A DNA stretch of 6,320 bases from Actinomycetales bacterium. Its GTDB lineage: Bacteria > Actinomycetota > Actinomycetes > Mycobacteriales > Mycobacteriaceae. The DNA lies in contig DUTZ01000465.1 of assembly GCA_012841845.1 (NCBI GenBank), positions 1-6,320 on the forward strand, given 5' to 3'. Numbering within the stretch: position 1 is the first letter of the stretch; every line of letters begins with the position of its first letter. Positions 1-5,947 of this stretch are shown piece after piece. The translations under genes and the position numbers were made by a program. The notes under the pieces were generated by a model, which made no database searches, had not been told where the DNA came from, and saw only the letters and a program-made list of their open reading frames with translations.

Positions 1-1
1 C

Positions 2-49
2 AGCCCGCACCCGACCCGCCGCCCGCTCCCGCCGAGAGGAACCACGTGA
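2..49 (+). CDS. Possible C-terminal tail of an upstream gene (partial)
   Basis: The second reading frame is open from the window edge and ends at a TGA at 47-49. That stop would overlap the GTG start of the beta-glucosidase as GTGA, a common arrangement in translationally coupled actinobacterial operons. The visible peptide is a short Pro/Arg/Thr-rich tail with no recognisable domain. Third codon positions are GC-rich, but so are those of the other two frames here, so composition does not decide the matter. If real, this would be an upstream partner of the glucosidase. A sugar transporter or regulator would be typical of GH1 loci, but nothing in these 16 codons shows that. Confidence 0.25.
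   Translation, partial: SPHPTRRPLPPRGTT
34..40 (+). promoter_or_regulatory. Ribosome binding site of the GH1 gene
   Basis: GAGAGGA lies 5 nt before the GTG at 46. It supports that GTG as the start, although the frame stays open to the left edge. The conserved GH1 N-terminal block (HFRFGTATAAAQVEG) begins only ten residues later, so no upstream extension is needed. Confidence 0.65.
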
Positions 50-1488
50 CCCCCGAGCCCGTCCTCCCGCCCCACTTCCGGTTCGGCACCGCCACCGCCG
101 CCGCCCAGGTCGAGGGCGCCGCCGACGCCGACGGCCGCGGCCCCAGCATCTGGGACACCTTCTGCGCCGAACCCGGCCGCGTCCGCGGCGGCGACACCCC
201 CGCCGTGGCGTGCGACCACTACCACCGGATGCCCGAGGACGTCGCGATGCTCGGCGAGCTCGGCGTGGACGAGTACCGCTTCTCGATCTCGTGGTCGCGG
301 GTCCTGCCGGGCGGCCTGCGCGGCGCCGACGACGAGGGGGTCAACCGCGCCGGGCTGGACTTCTACTCACGGCTCGTCGACGAACTGCTCTCCGCCGGGG
401 TCCGGCCCGTGCCCACGCTCTACCACTGGGACCTGCCGCAGGCGCTGCAGGACGCTGGCGGCTGGCTCGAGCGCGCCACCTCCGAGGCGCTGGGCGACTA
501 CGCCGCGCTCCTGGCCGAGACGCTCGGCGACCGCGTGACCCGATGGCTCACGCTCAACGAGATGAACGTCCACACCCTCTACGGGCACGCGCTCACCGAC
601 CACGCCCCCGCGCTCGGGATGGGCCTGGACTGCCTGCCCGTCGCCCACAACCTCCTGCGCGCGCACGGGCTGGCGGTGGACGCGATCCGCGGCGCGGCGC
701 GGCCCGCGGGCGGGGGCGGTGCCGGGGGCGGGCCCCTCGAGGTGGGCGTGGTGCAGCAGCACTTCCCCGTCCTGCCCGCCACCGACTCGGAGGAGGACAC
801 CGGCGCCGCCGACCTGTTCCGGATCCTCACCAACTGGCTGTTCTCCGACCCGATCCTGCGCGGCGCCTACCCGGAGGACTGGGTGGCCGAGATGGTCGCG
901 GCCTCCGCGGGACTGACCTCCGACCAGCTGGCGGCCGACCTCGCCGTCATCTCCCGTCCCCTGGACCTCTACGGGGTCAACTACTACGAACCGACCCGGA
1001 TCGAGGCGCCCCGGCCGGACAAGGACTACTCCGGCGTGCTCGAGGTGGACATCCCCGCCGACATGCCGTTCTCGCCCGTGCGGATCGAGGGCGTCGAGCG
1101 CACCGACTTCGACTGGCCCGTCATCCCCTCCGGCCTGCGCGACATCCTCGTGACGTTGCACGAGCGCTACCCCGGCCTGCCGCCGGTCGTCGTGACCGAG
1201 AACGGGTGCTCCTACCACGACGAACCGGGCGACGACGGGCGCGTGCGCGACGACCGGCGCATCGCCTTCCAGCGCGCGCACCTCGCGGCCGTCGCCGAGG
1301 CGATCGACGCCGGCGTGGACGTGCGCGGCTACTACGTGTGGTCCGCCATGGACAACTTCGAGTGGGCCGCCGGGTACGCCGAGCGGTTCGGCCTGGTCCA
1401 CGTGGACTGGGCCACGCAGGCGCGCACCCGCAAGGACTCGTGGCACTGGTACCGCGAGCTCGTCGCCGCGCACCGCGAGGGACGGTAG
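46..1488 (+). CDS. GH1 family beta-glucosidase, cytoplasmic
   Basis: A glycoside hydrolase family 1 retaining beta-glycosidase that cleaves terminal beta-glucosyl (or related) residues. At 480 aa it is full family length. The N-terminal block HFRFGTATAAAQVEG (10-24) is followed by the RFSISWSR strand (78-85) and YHWDLPQAL (126-134). The acid/base is E172 in LTLNEMN and the nucleophile is E385 in VVVTENG. Y313/Y314, W432 and the glucose-binding FEW (438-440) are present. The C-terminal pattern NFEWAAGYAERFGLVHVDW is that of true beta-glucosidases rather than 6-phospho-beta-glucosidases. No signal peptide is seen, so it should act in the cytoplasm on imported di- or oligosaccharides. Two oddities are seen: the usual NEP motif reads NEM, and a Gly/Ala-rich loop (about 218-230) interrupts the barrel region. 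It starts at GTG with a good ribosome binding site. The exact substrate cannot be told from sequence. Confidence 0.93.
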   Translation: MTPEPVLPPHFRFGTATAAAQVEGAADADGRGPSIWDTFCAEPGRVRGGDTPAVACDHYHRMPEDVAMLGELGVDEYRFSISWSRVLPGGLRGADDEGVNRAGLDFYSRLVDELLSAGVRPVPTLYHWDLPQALQDAGGWLERATSEALGDYAALLAETLGDRVTRWLTLNEMNVHTLYGHALTDHAPALGMGLDCLPVAHNLLRAHGLAVDAIRGAARPAGGGGAGGGPLEVGVVQQHFPVLPATDSEEDTGAADLFRILTNWLFSDPILRGAYPEDWVAEMVAASAGLTSDQLAADLAVISRPLDLYGVNYYEPTRIEAPRPDKDYSGVLEVDIPADMPFSPVRIEGVERTDFDWPVIPSGLRDILVTLHERYPGLPPVVVTENGCSYHDEPGDDGRVRDDRRIAFQRAHLAAVAEAIDAGVDVRGYYVWSAMDNFEWAAGYAERFGLVHVDWATQARTRKDSWHWYRELVAAHREGR

Positions 1489-1521
1489 GTGGGCGCGGGC
1501 GGGCCGGTCGCGGGCAGCCCA

Positions 1522-1536
1522 GCACCCCGGGGGTGC
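1522..1536. repeat. Perfect 15-bp palindrome after the GH1 gene
   Basis: GCACCCC-G-GGGGTGC has two perfect 7-bp arms around a single base, starting 34 nt after the GH1 stop. As RNA it could form a short GC stem with a minimal loop, followed by GCATCCTTTT, a short run of T. It could be a weak terminator of the GH1 transcript or an operator-like site. It touches the first copy of the 12-bp motif quartet that follows. Short GC palindromes are common by chance in DNA of this composition. Confidence 0.35.
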
Positions 1537-1635
1537 GCATCCTTTTCGGCGGCTCGTCAGGGGGTTGCGCATCCGTTGTGCGACCGACATGAAGCGTAAC
1601 CGGGGCCGGGGGCGACCGAGAGGAAGCGCAACCGG
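1531..1635. repeat. Four-copy 12-bp motif, two direct pairs in mirror symmetry
   Basis: Two copies read GGGTGCGCATCC (1531-1542) and GGTTGCGCATCC (1563-1574). Two reverse-oriented copies read TGAAGCGTAACC (1590-1601) and GGAAGCGCAACC (1622-1633). Both pairs are spaced exactly 32 bp start to start, and all four are symmetric about position 1582. The right-hand pair is longer: 1580-1603 and 1612-1635 agree at 21 of 24 positions. No ORF with coding character lies here and both flanking genes converge on it. It may be a cluster of protein-binding sites, a dispersed intergenic repeat, or the remains of a small non-autonomous element. The repeats are directly seen; the function is unknown. Confidence 0.6.
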
Positions 1636-1660
1636 AGCCTGGCCCGCTTTTCCGGGCACT

Positions 1661-1687
1661 GATCGTGGGCGATGATCGCTCACGGTC
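1661..1687 (+). terminator. Candidate hairpin terminator of the GH1 transcript
   Basis: In a plus-strand transcript, positions 1661-1672 pair with 1676-1687 in a 12-bp stem around a 3-nt loop (1673-1675). Two of the pairs are G-U wobbles (1663/1685 and 1668/1680). On the minus strand these would be A-C mismatches, so the stem favours the RNA of the plus-strand gene. No T tract follows, as is often the case in actinomycetes. It lies 172 nt after the GH1 stop and 91 nt beyond the stop of the facing gene. It could instead be a protein-binding palindrome. Confidence 0.35.
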
Positions 1688-1778
1688 CCGCGCGACACGG
1701 ACGACGTCCTCGCGGACTCCCCGGGGAACGGCTTGGGCACAGCGACATCCGTCCAGCCCGGTCACTCGACCAGACAGA

Positions 1779-3011
1779 TCAGCTGTCACCTACCCGTCCA
1801 GCAGTCCCGGCCAGTGGAGTGGCCCCGCGCATCTTCCCCGCCCGTTTGCGGTCGCGTTTGGCGTCGGCGTCGGGCGTGGTGAGGAACGTCGAGAGCCAGT
1901 TCATCCGCGGGTCGGCGTCCACGAGCAGCATCTTGGCCGCCAGCGTGAGCGGGACGGCGAGGATCGCCCCGAGCGGGCCGGCCACCGCGGACCAGAACAC
2001 CAACGAGAGGAACGTGATCGACGGGGTGAGGCCCACCGCGTCGCCGGTGAACTTGGGCTGGATGAACGACTGCATGACGAGGTTGATCACGCTGTAGATC
2101 ACGATGACCCACACGGCGTCGGCCGGCCCGCCGGTGAGCAGCGCGAACAGCGCAGGCGGCACCAGGCCCAGCACGAAGCCGATGTTGGGGATGTAGTTGG
2201 TGACAAAGGCGAGGACGCCCCACACGAGCGCCAGCGGGACGCCGAGGATCATGAGCGCGACCGTGTCCATGATCGCCACGATGAGGCCGAACACGGTGGA
2301 GACGATCCAGTAGGACTTGATGCCGTCGGAGAACGAGGACATCGCGTCGGCGAGCCGCGGCCGCTGCCGGGCGATGATGCGCTTGCGGCGCGCGATGCCG
2401 GGCAGGTCAAAGGCGAGGAAGGTCAGCGCGATGACGAGCACCGCGAGCTGGCCGCCCGCGGAGGAGAGCTGGCCCGCGACGTTCTGGACGGTGCCCATGA
2501 TCGTCTGCGGGTCGATCCCCTTGAGGCTGGATCCCACCTGGTCCTGACTCACCCCGAAGCGGGCGAGCAGCTCGATGGACTGGGCGTAGAGCTCGTTGAA
2601 CTTGTCCTGGTACCGCGGGATCTCCTCGGCGGCCACCCAGATCGCCCACACGAGCATCCCCACCAGGGCGGCGAGGATCGCGTACAGGACCAGCAGCACG
2701 ATGATCGCCGCGCTCCACCGGGGCAGGCCCCGCCGCTGCAGGAAGCGCTGCAGCGGCAGGGCCGCGATCACCAGGTTGAGCGCGAGGAACGCCGGCATGA
2801 TGATCGTCGAGATCTGCTTGAGGCCCATGATCACGACGAACGCCGCGGCCACCGAGACCACGGTGACCGCGGCGATGCCCCAGCCCTTGGGCTCCTCGTG
2901 CGGGGCGTAGACGTCCGGCTCGCGGGCCTCGGACGCCTCGATCCGCTCGGGCTTCTCCGGTCCATCGGACCCGTCCGTCTCCGCGGGTGTCGCGGCGGGT
3001 GTCGCGCTCAT
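1779..3011 (-). CDS. AI-2E family (UPF0118/PerM-like) membrane transporter
   Basis: A 410-aa polytopic membrane protein of the AI-2E transporter family (PF01594), whose members export small molecules or, in some cases, act as ion antiporters. The N-terminus (1-42) is a charged, Pro/Glu-rich cytoplasmic tail. Hydrophobic segments follow at about 43-63, 66-88, 101-127, 186-203, 234-270, 277-294, 299-316 and 331-364, with a long hydrophilic stretch at about 128-185, as is usual in this family. The family signatures NYIPNIGFVLGLVPP (272-286), QSFIQPKFTGDAVGLTP (314-330) and GPLGAILAVPL (346-356 region) are present. The C-terminus (380-410) is basic and probably cytoplasmic. The ATG start has AGGAGG 4 nt upstream. 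It is last in a minus-strand run, 94 bp after the hydrolase gene, and converges with the GH1 gene. The family is certain; the substrate is unknown, and nothing nearby points to autoinducer-2. Confidence 0.9.
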   Translation of the reverse strand: MSATPAATPAETDGSDGPEKPERIEASEAREPDVYAPHEEPKGWGIAAVTVVSVAAAFVVIMGLKQISTIIMPAFLALNLVIAALPLQRFLQRRGLPRWSAAIIVLLVLYAILAALVGMLVWAIWVAAEEIPRYQDKFNELYAQSIELLARFGVSQDQVGSSLKGIDPQTIMGTVQNVAGQLSSAGGQLAVLVIALTFLAFDLPGIARRKRIIARQRPRLADAMSSFSDGIKSYWIVSTVFGLIVAIMDTVALMILGVPLALVWGVLAFVTNYIPNIGFVLGLVPPALFALLTGGPADAVWVIVIYSVINLVMQSFIQPKFTGDAVGLTPSITFLSLVFWSAVAGPLGAILAVPLTLAAKMLLVDADPRMNWLSTFLTTPDADAKRDRKRAGKMRGATPLAGTAGRVGDS

Positions 3012-3015
3012 CGCC

Positions 3016-3021
3016 CCTCCT
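3016..3021 (-). promoter_or_regulatory. Strong ribosome binding site of the AI-2E family gene
   Basis: On the minus strand a perfect AGGAGG (within GAGGAGGGG) sits 4 nt before the ATG at 3011. It is the only near-consensus Shine-Dalgarno in the window and fixes this start. Confidence 0.75.
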
Positions 3022-3053
3022 CGCGCCGCCGCACCGTGCGTCGGGCGAGAACG

Positions 3054-3059
3054 AGAGTA
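3054..3059 (-). promoter_or_regulatory. Candidate -10 box for the AI-2E family gene
   Basis: TACTCT on the minus strand fits the actinobacterial TANNNT -10 pattern and would place the transcript start near 3047, giving a leader of about 35 nt that contains the AGGAGG. No convincing -35 box is seen at the right distance. If used, this gene has its own promoter even though it follows the hydrolase gene on the same strand. Confidence 0.35.
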
Positions 3060-3083
3060 CGCCGGGGCGGCCGGAGGCGGCTC

Positions 3084-3105
3084 GGCCCCGCCCGGCGGGC
3101 GGGCC
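3084..3105 (-). terminator. GC-rich hairpin directly after the hydrolase stop codon
   Basis: On the minus strand the 22 bases that follow the TGA of the hydrolase gene fold into a 9-bp GC stem with one bulged C (3097-3105 pairs with 3084-3093) around a 3-nt loop. There is no T tract. It may act as a U-less terminator or as a stabilising 3' structure separating the hydrolase from the AI-2E gene. The all-GC sequence makes chance occurrence quite possible. Confidence 0.4.
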
Positions 3106-4149
3106 TCAGCTGCCGGAGAGCGCCGCCCGGATCGCGTCCACCTCGACGGCGTCGAGGTCCGCCGGATCCCAGGTGGGGTTGCGGTCCTTGTCGATCACCA
3201 CGGCCCGCACGCCCTCGACGAAGTCGGGGCGGGCGGTGATCCAGGCGCCCAGCGCGAGTTCGTTGTCGAGGCACTCGCGCAGATCCGCGGCCTCGGCGCC
3301 CGCGCGGAGCAGCTCGATGGTGGCGACGATCGAGGTCGGGCAGTGCGCGCGGATCATCTCGAGCGTGGCGGTGGCCCACTCGTCCTGCTCTCCGGCCTCG
3401 AGGGCCGCGATCATGTCCTGCGCGGTGGGCTTGGAGAAGATCTCCTCGATCCGCTCGATCTGCGCCTCGACCGCCGACTCTCCGGCCTCCTCGCGGGGCA
3501 GGCCGTGCTGCTCGAGGGCGGCGTCGAGGCCGTCCTCGCCGACCGCGGTGACGAACTCGCCGCGGGCCTCGTCGTCGATGAGGTGCGTGGCCAGACCGGT
3601 GTAGAGGGCATCGGCGGAGCCCATCCGCACGCCCGTCACGCCGAGGTAGATGCCCACGGCCAGGCCGCGTGTGCCGCCGCCGCACAGGCGCGGCAGGAAG
3701 TGGCTCGCGCCGACGTCGGGGATGAACCCGATCGCGGTCTCCGGCATGGCCATCATGACCTTCTTGGTGACCACGCGGTGGGAGCCGTTGATCGAGATGC
3801 CCAGGCCGCCGCCCATCGCGACACCGTGGATCACGGCCACGGTCGGCGCGCGGTGCGTGTGGTACGCGAGGTCCATCGCGTACTCCTCGGAGAAGAACTC
3901 GTGGTTCTTCTCGTGGTCCCCGGAGGCGGCCGCGTCGCGCAGCGCGCGGATGTCCCCGCCCGCGCAGAACGCCTTCTCCGAGGTGCTGGTGGTGACCACG
4001 GCCTCCACGCCGGTGTCGGCCGCCGCCTCGTCGAGCGCGGCGTGCAGCGCCCGGCACATCGGCAGGTCGAGGGAGTTGAGGGCCTTGGGGCGGTCCAGGA
4101 CGATCTGCTGCATCCGGCCTTCGCGCCGGGTGGTGACGAATTCGCTCAT
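3106..4149 (-). CDS. 3-hydroxyisobutyryl-CoA hydrolase family protein (crotonase fold)
   Basis: A 347-aa enzyme of the crotonase superfamily, best matching the 3-hydroxyisobutyryl-CoA hydrolase group (PF16113, ECH_2). That group hydrolyses 3-hydroxyisobutyryl-CoA in valine breakdown. AFCAGGDIRAL (60-70) and HGVAMGGGLGIS (108-119) form the CoA and oxyanion-hole regions. MPETAIGFIPDVGASHFLPRL (135-155) carries the family acidic residues E137 and D145. The C-terminal DFVEGVRAVVIDKDRNPTW (309-327) is the hallmark that separates this group from ordinary enoyl-CoA hydratases of about 260 aa. The ATG start at 4149 gives MSEFVTTRREGRMQQIVLDRP, the expected N-terminus; the frame stays open far upstream only because of GC content. 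The ribosome binding site is weak (GGACGGC before ATG). It lies 83 bp after PPK2 with its own likely promoter. Databases often label such proteins enoyl-CoA hydratase/isomerase; I am confident of the family and moderately so of the substrate. Confidence 0.9.
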   Translation of the reverse strand: MSEFVTTRREGRMQQIVLDRPKALNSLDLPMCRALHAALDEAAADTGVEAVVTTSTSEKAFCAGGDIRALRDAAASGDHEKNHEFFSEEYAMDLAYHTHRAPTVAVIHGVAMGGGLGISINGSHRVVTKKVMMAMPETAIGFIPDVGASHFLPRLCGGGTRGLAVGIYLGVTGVRMGSADALYTGLATHLIDDEARGEFVTAVGEDGLDAALEQHGLPREEAGESAVEAQIERIEEIFSKPTAQDMIAALEAGEQDEWATATLEMIRAHCPTSIVATIELLRAGAEAADLRECLDNELALGAWITARPDFVEGVRAVVIDKDRNPTWDPADLDAVEVDAIRAALSGS

Positions 4150-4189
4150 GCCGTCCAGTGTGGCAGGACTCACGCGGGAAGGCTCCCAG

Positions 4190-4206
4190 ATAGTAGGAAC
4201 TCCTAC
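4190..4206 (-). promoter_or_regulatory. Candidate -10 box and overlapping palindromic operator of the hydrolase gene
   Basis: On the minus strand TACTAT (4190-4195) matches the TANNNT -10 pattern and predicts a start near 4183, with a leader of about 34 nt. A perfect palindrome, GTAGGA-AC-TCCTAC on the plus strand (4193-4206), overlaps the first three bases of this box. That placement is typical of repressor sites. It lies only 27 bp beyond the PPK2 stop. No convincing -35 box is seen. The repressor is not in the window. Confidence 0.45.
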
Positions 4207-4232
4207 CGTCCGGGGGCCTCCGCGGGCCGGGC

Positions 4233-5117
4233 TCAGTCCTCGAGAAGCTTGGACGCCACGTCCGGCACGTAGCGGAACTCCTCGCGCGGCGGCCGCTCGT
4301 AGTTGACCGACTTGGGTCGGTCCGGGATGTCGATCTTCGGCGGGTCGAGCTTCTCCCACGGCACGGTCGAGAGCAGGTGGGAGATCACGTTGATCCGCGA
4401 GCGCTTCTTGTCCTCGGACTCCACGGTGTACCAGGGCGCCTCGGGGATGTCGGTGTGGACGAACATCTCGTCCTTGGCCCGGCTGTAGGACTCCCAGCGG
4501 TTGATGGACTCGAGGTCCATGGGCGAGAGCTTCCACCGGCGCATGGGGTCGTTGTGGCGGTCCTTGAAGCGGCGCTCCTGCTCCTCGTCGGAGACGGAGA
4601 ACCAGTACTTGCGCAGCATGATCCCGTCCTCCACGAGGAGGCGCTCGAAGATCGGGGCCTGGTGCAGGAAGCGGCGGTACTCGTCGGTGGTGCAGAAGCC
4701 CATGACGCGCTCGACGCCGGCCCGGTTGTACCAGGAGCGGTCGAAGATCACGATCTCGCCGGCCGACGGCAGGTGCTCGATGTAGCGCTGGAAGTACCAC
4801 TGCGTCTTGTGCACCTCGGTGGGCGCGGGCAGCGCCACGACGCGGGCGTGACGCGGGTTGAGGTACTGGGTGATGCGCTTGATCGCGGAGCCCTTGCCGG
4901 CGGCGTCGCGGCCCTCGAACACCACCACGAGCCGGTTGCCGGTCTCCTTGAGCCAGGCCTGCATCTCCACGAGCTCGGCCTGCAGGCGCTCGAGCTCGGC
5001 CTCGTACTCCTTCTTGGGCAGCTTCTCGAGGCCGCTCGGGAGGAGCTTCTTCTTGGTCTTCTTCCCCTTGCCCGAGGAGCTCTTCTTGCCCGACTTGTCG
5101 TCCTTCTTGCTGCCCAT
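4233..5117 (-). CDS. ppk2: Polyphosphate kinase 2 (PPK2 family)
   Basis: A 294-aa single-domain PPK2 (PF03976) that transfers phosphate between inorganic polyphosphate and nucleoside diphosphates. Actinobacterial homologues mainly form GTP or ATP from polyphosphate. The Walker A GRDAAGKG (69-76, K75), PAPTEVHKTQWYFQRY (97-112), Walker B IVIFDRSWYNRAG (122-134; D126, R127) and the lid region RKYWFSVSDEEQERRF (169-184) are all intact. RRWKLSPMDLESINRWE (193-209) and SRAKDEMFVHTD (212-223) complete the family pattern, and the length matches one-domain class I members. Ahead of the domain is a Lys/Ser/Asp tail (residues 3-24, twelve lysines) that looks disordered and could bind polyphosphate. The ATG at 5117 has no Shine-Dalgarno but a -10 box 8 nt upstream, suggesting a leaderless or nearly leaderless message. 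It is divergent from the HAD gene across 68 bp. Confidence 0.95.
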   Translation of the reverse strand: MGSKKDDKSGKKSSSGKGKKTKKKLLPSGLEKLPKKEYEAELERLQAELVEMQAWLKETGNRLVVVFEGRDAAGKGSAIKRITQYLNPRHARVVALPAPTEVHKTQWYFQRYIEHLPSAGEIVIFDRSWYNRAGVERVMGFCTTDEYRRFLHQAPIFERLLVEDGIMLRKYWFSVSDEEQERRFKDRHNDPMRRWKLSPMDLESINRWESYSRAKDEMFVHTDIPEAPWYTVESEDKKRSRINVISHLLSTVPWEKLDPPKIDIPDRPKSVNYERPPREEFRYVPDVASKLLED

Positions 5118-5125
5118 GTGGGCAA

Positions 5126-5131
5126 ATGTTA
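5126..5131 (-). promoter_or_regulatory. -10 box of PPK2, near-leaderless start
   Basis: On the minus strand TAACAT lies 8 nt before the ATG of PPK2, with no ribosome binding site between (TTGCCCAC). In actinomycetes a TANNNT box at this distance usually marks transcription starting at or within a base or two of the start codon. No clear -35 box is seen. Confidence 0.5.
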
Positions 5132-5172
5132 CCCGCCGCGACCAGGGAGCACGCCGTTCCCGCGGGCGCAGG

Positions 5173-5178
5173 TAGCCT
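5173..5178 (+). promoter_or_regulatory. -10 box of the HAD gene, leaderless start
   Basis: TAGCCT is separated from the GTG at 5186 by 7 nt (GCCGGGG), the standard spacing for a leaderless actinobacterial promoter. This decides the start: the in-frame ATG at 5126 would add twenty residues lacking family similarity, and would start inside the opposing PPK2 promoter. A -35 element is not evident. Confidence 0.55.
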
Positions 5179-5185
5179 GCCGGGG

Positions 5186-5911
5186 GTGACCGACCGCCCC
5201 CGCCCCGACGTCCTCGCGCTCTGGGACCTCGACCTCACGCTGCTCGACCCCGCCGGCTTCGGGCACCGCATGATCGCCCCGGCGCTGGCCGGCCTCCTCG
5301 GCCGCGAGCCCACGATGAACGTGTCCTTCGCCGGCCGCACCGACCGCGCCATCCTCACCGACCTGCTCGTGGCCAACGGGGTCACCGGGCCCGACGACGA
5401 GGTGATCGCCGCGCTCCTCGACGCCGTCGCCAAGCGGTGCGAGACCCACGCCCGTGACCTGATCGACGCCGGAGGCGGGCCCCTGCCCGGTGCCCACGCC
5501 GCGGTCGCGGCGCTCGAGGAGTCCGGCGTCCGGCAGGGGATCGTCACCGGCAACATGCGCCGCACCGCGCTGCTCAAGCTGCGGCTCTGCGGGTTCGGCG
5601 CGCTGCCCGACCCGGCCCTCGGCGCGTTCGGCGACGACCACCTCGACCGCGCCCATCTGGTCCGCGACGCGATCGCCGCCGCCCGCGACGCCGGCCTCGT
5701 CGTCGTCCCCTCCCACACCGTGGTGGTGGGCGACACCGTCCACGACGTCCGCGGCGCCCTGGACACCGGGGCCCGCGCGATCGGGGTCGCCTCCGGTCAC
5801 GTCGACGCCGCCACGCTCGCCGCCGCCGGCGCCCACGCGGTGATCGACGACCTCACCGACCCCGCCGCGCTCGTCGCCGCCATCGACCGGGTCACCGCCG
5901 CGCGCGTCTGA
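5186..5911 (+). CDS. HAD superfamily hydrolase (phosphatase-like)
   Basis: A 241-aa haloacid dehalogenase-type phosphohydrolase of the phosphoglycolate-phosphatase-like subgroup. Motif I is WDLDLTLLD (13-21), with nucleophile D14 and acid/base D16. A helical cap follows at about 25-90. Motif II is IVTGN (T121), the motif III lysine is probably K131, and motif IV is VGDTVHD (D183, D187). The C-terminal Rossmann strands (GARAIGVASGH, 195-205; HAVIDDL, 217-223) are complete. The product is soluble and probably dephosphorylates a small metabolite or nucleotide; the substrate cannot be read from the motifs. The GTG start is chosen because motif I then begins ten residues or so from the N-terminus, as usual, and because a leaderless promoter fits. 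It is divergent from PPK2, sharing the intergenic region, and convergent with the ABC-F gene. Confidence 0.88.
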   Translation: MTDRPRPDVLALWDLDLTLLDPAGFGHRMIAPALAGLLGREPTMNVSFAGRTDRAILTDLLVANGVTGPDDEVIAALLDAVAKRCETHARDLIDAGGGPLPGAHAAVAALEESGVRQGIVTGNMRRTALLKLRLCGFGALPDPALGAFGDDHLDRAHLVRDAIAAARDAGLVVVPSHTVVVGDTVHDVRGALDTGARAIGVASGHVDAATLAAAGAHAVIDDLTDPAALVAAIDRVTAARV

Positions 5912-5947
5912 GCCCCGGAGTGTCTGCGCCCCGCCGCGCCCGCCGGG

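Noticed and set aside
1779..3011. The membrane protein as an autoinducer-2 quorum-sensing exporter.
   Set aside because: The family name is historical; no AI-2 synthesis or uptake gene lies nearby and family members have varied or unknown substrates.
1665..3239. A 524-codon plus-strand open frame rich in Arg, His, Asp and Glu.
   Set aside because: It is the antisense of the clearly genuine AI-2E membrane protein and has the low-complexity composition typical of GC-rich shadow frames.
3106..5766. A single 886-codon open frame on the minus strand covering the hydrolase, PPK2 and HAD regions.
   Set aside because: Only the last 347 codons (from 4149) have family similarity. The upstream part runs out of frame through the real PPK2 gene and antisense to the HAD gene; its length reflects high GC and scarce stop codons.
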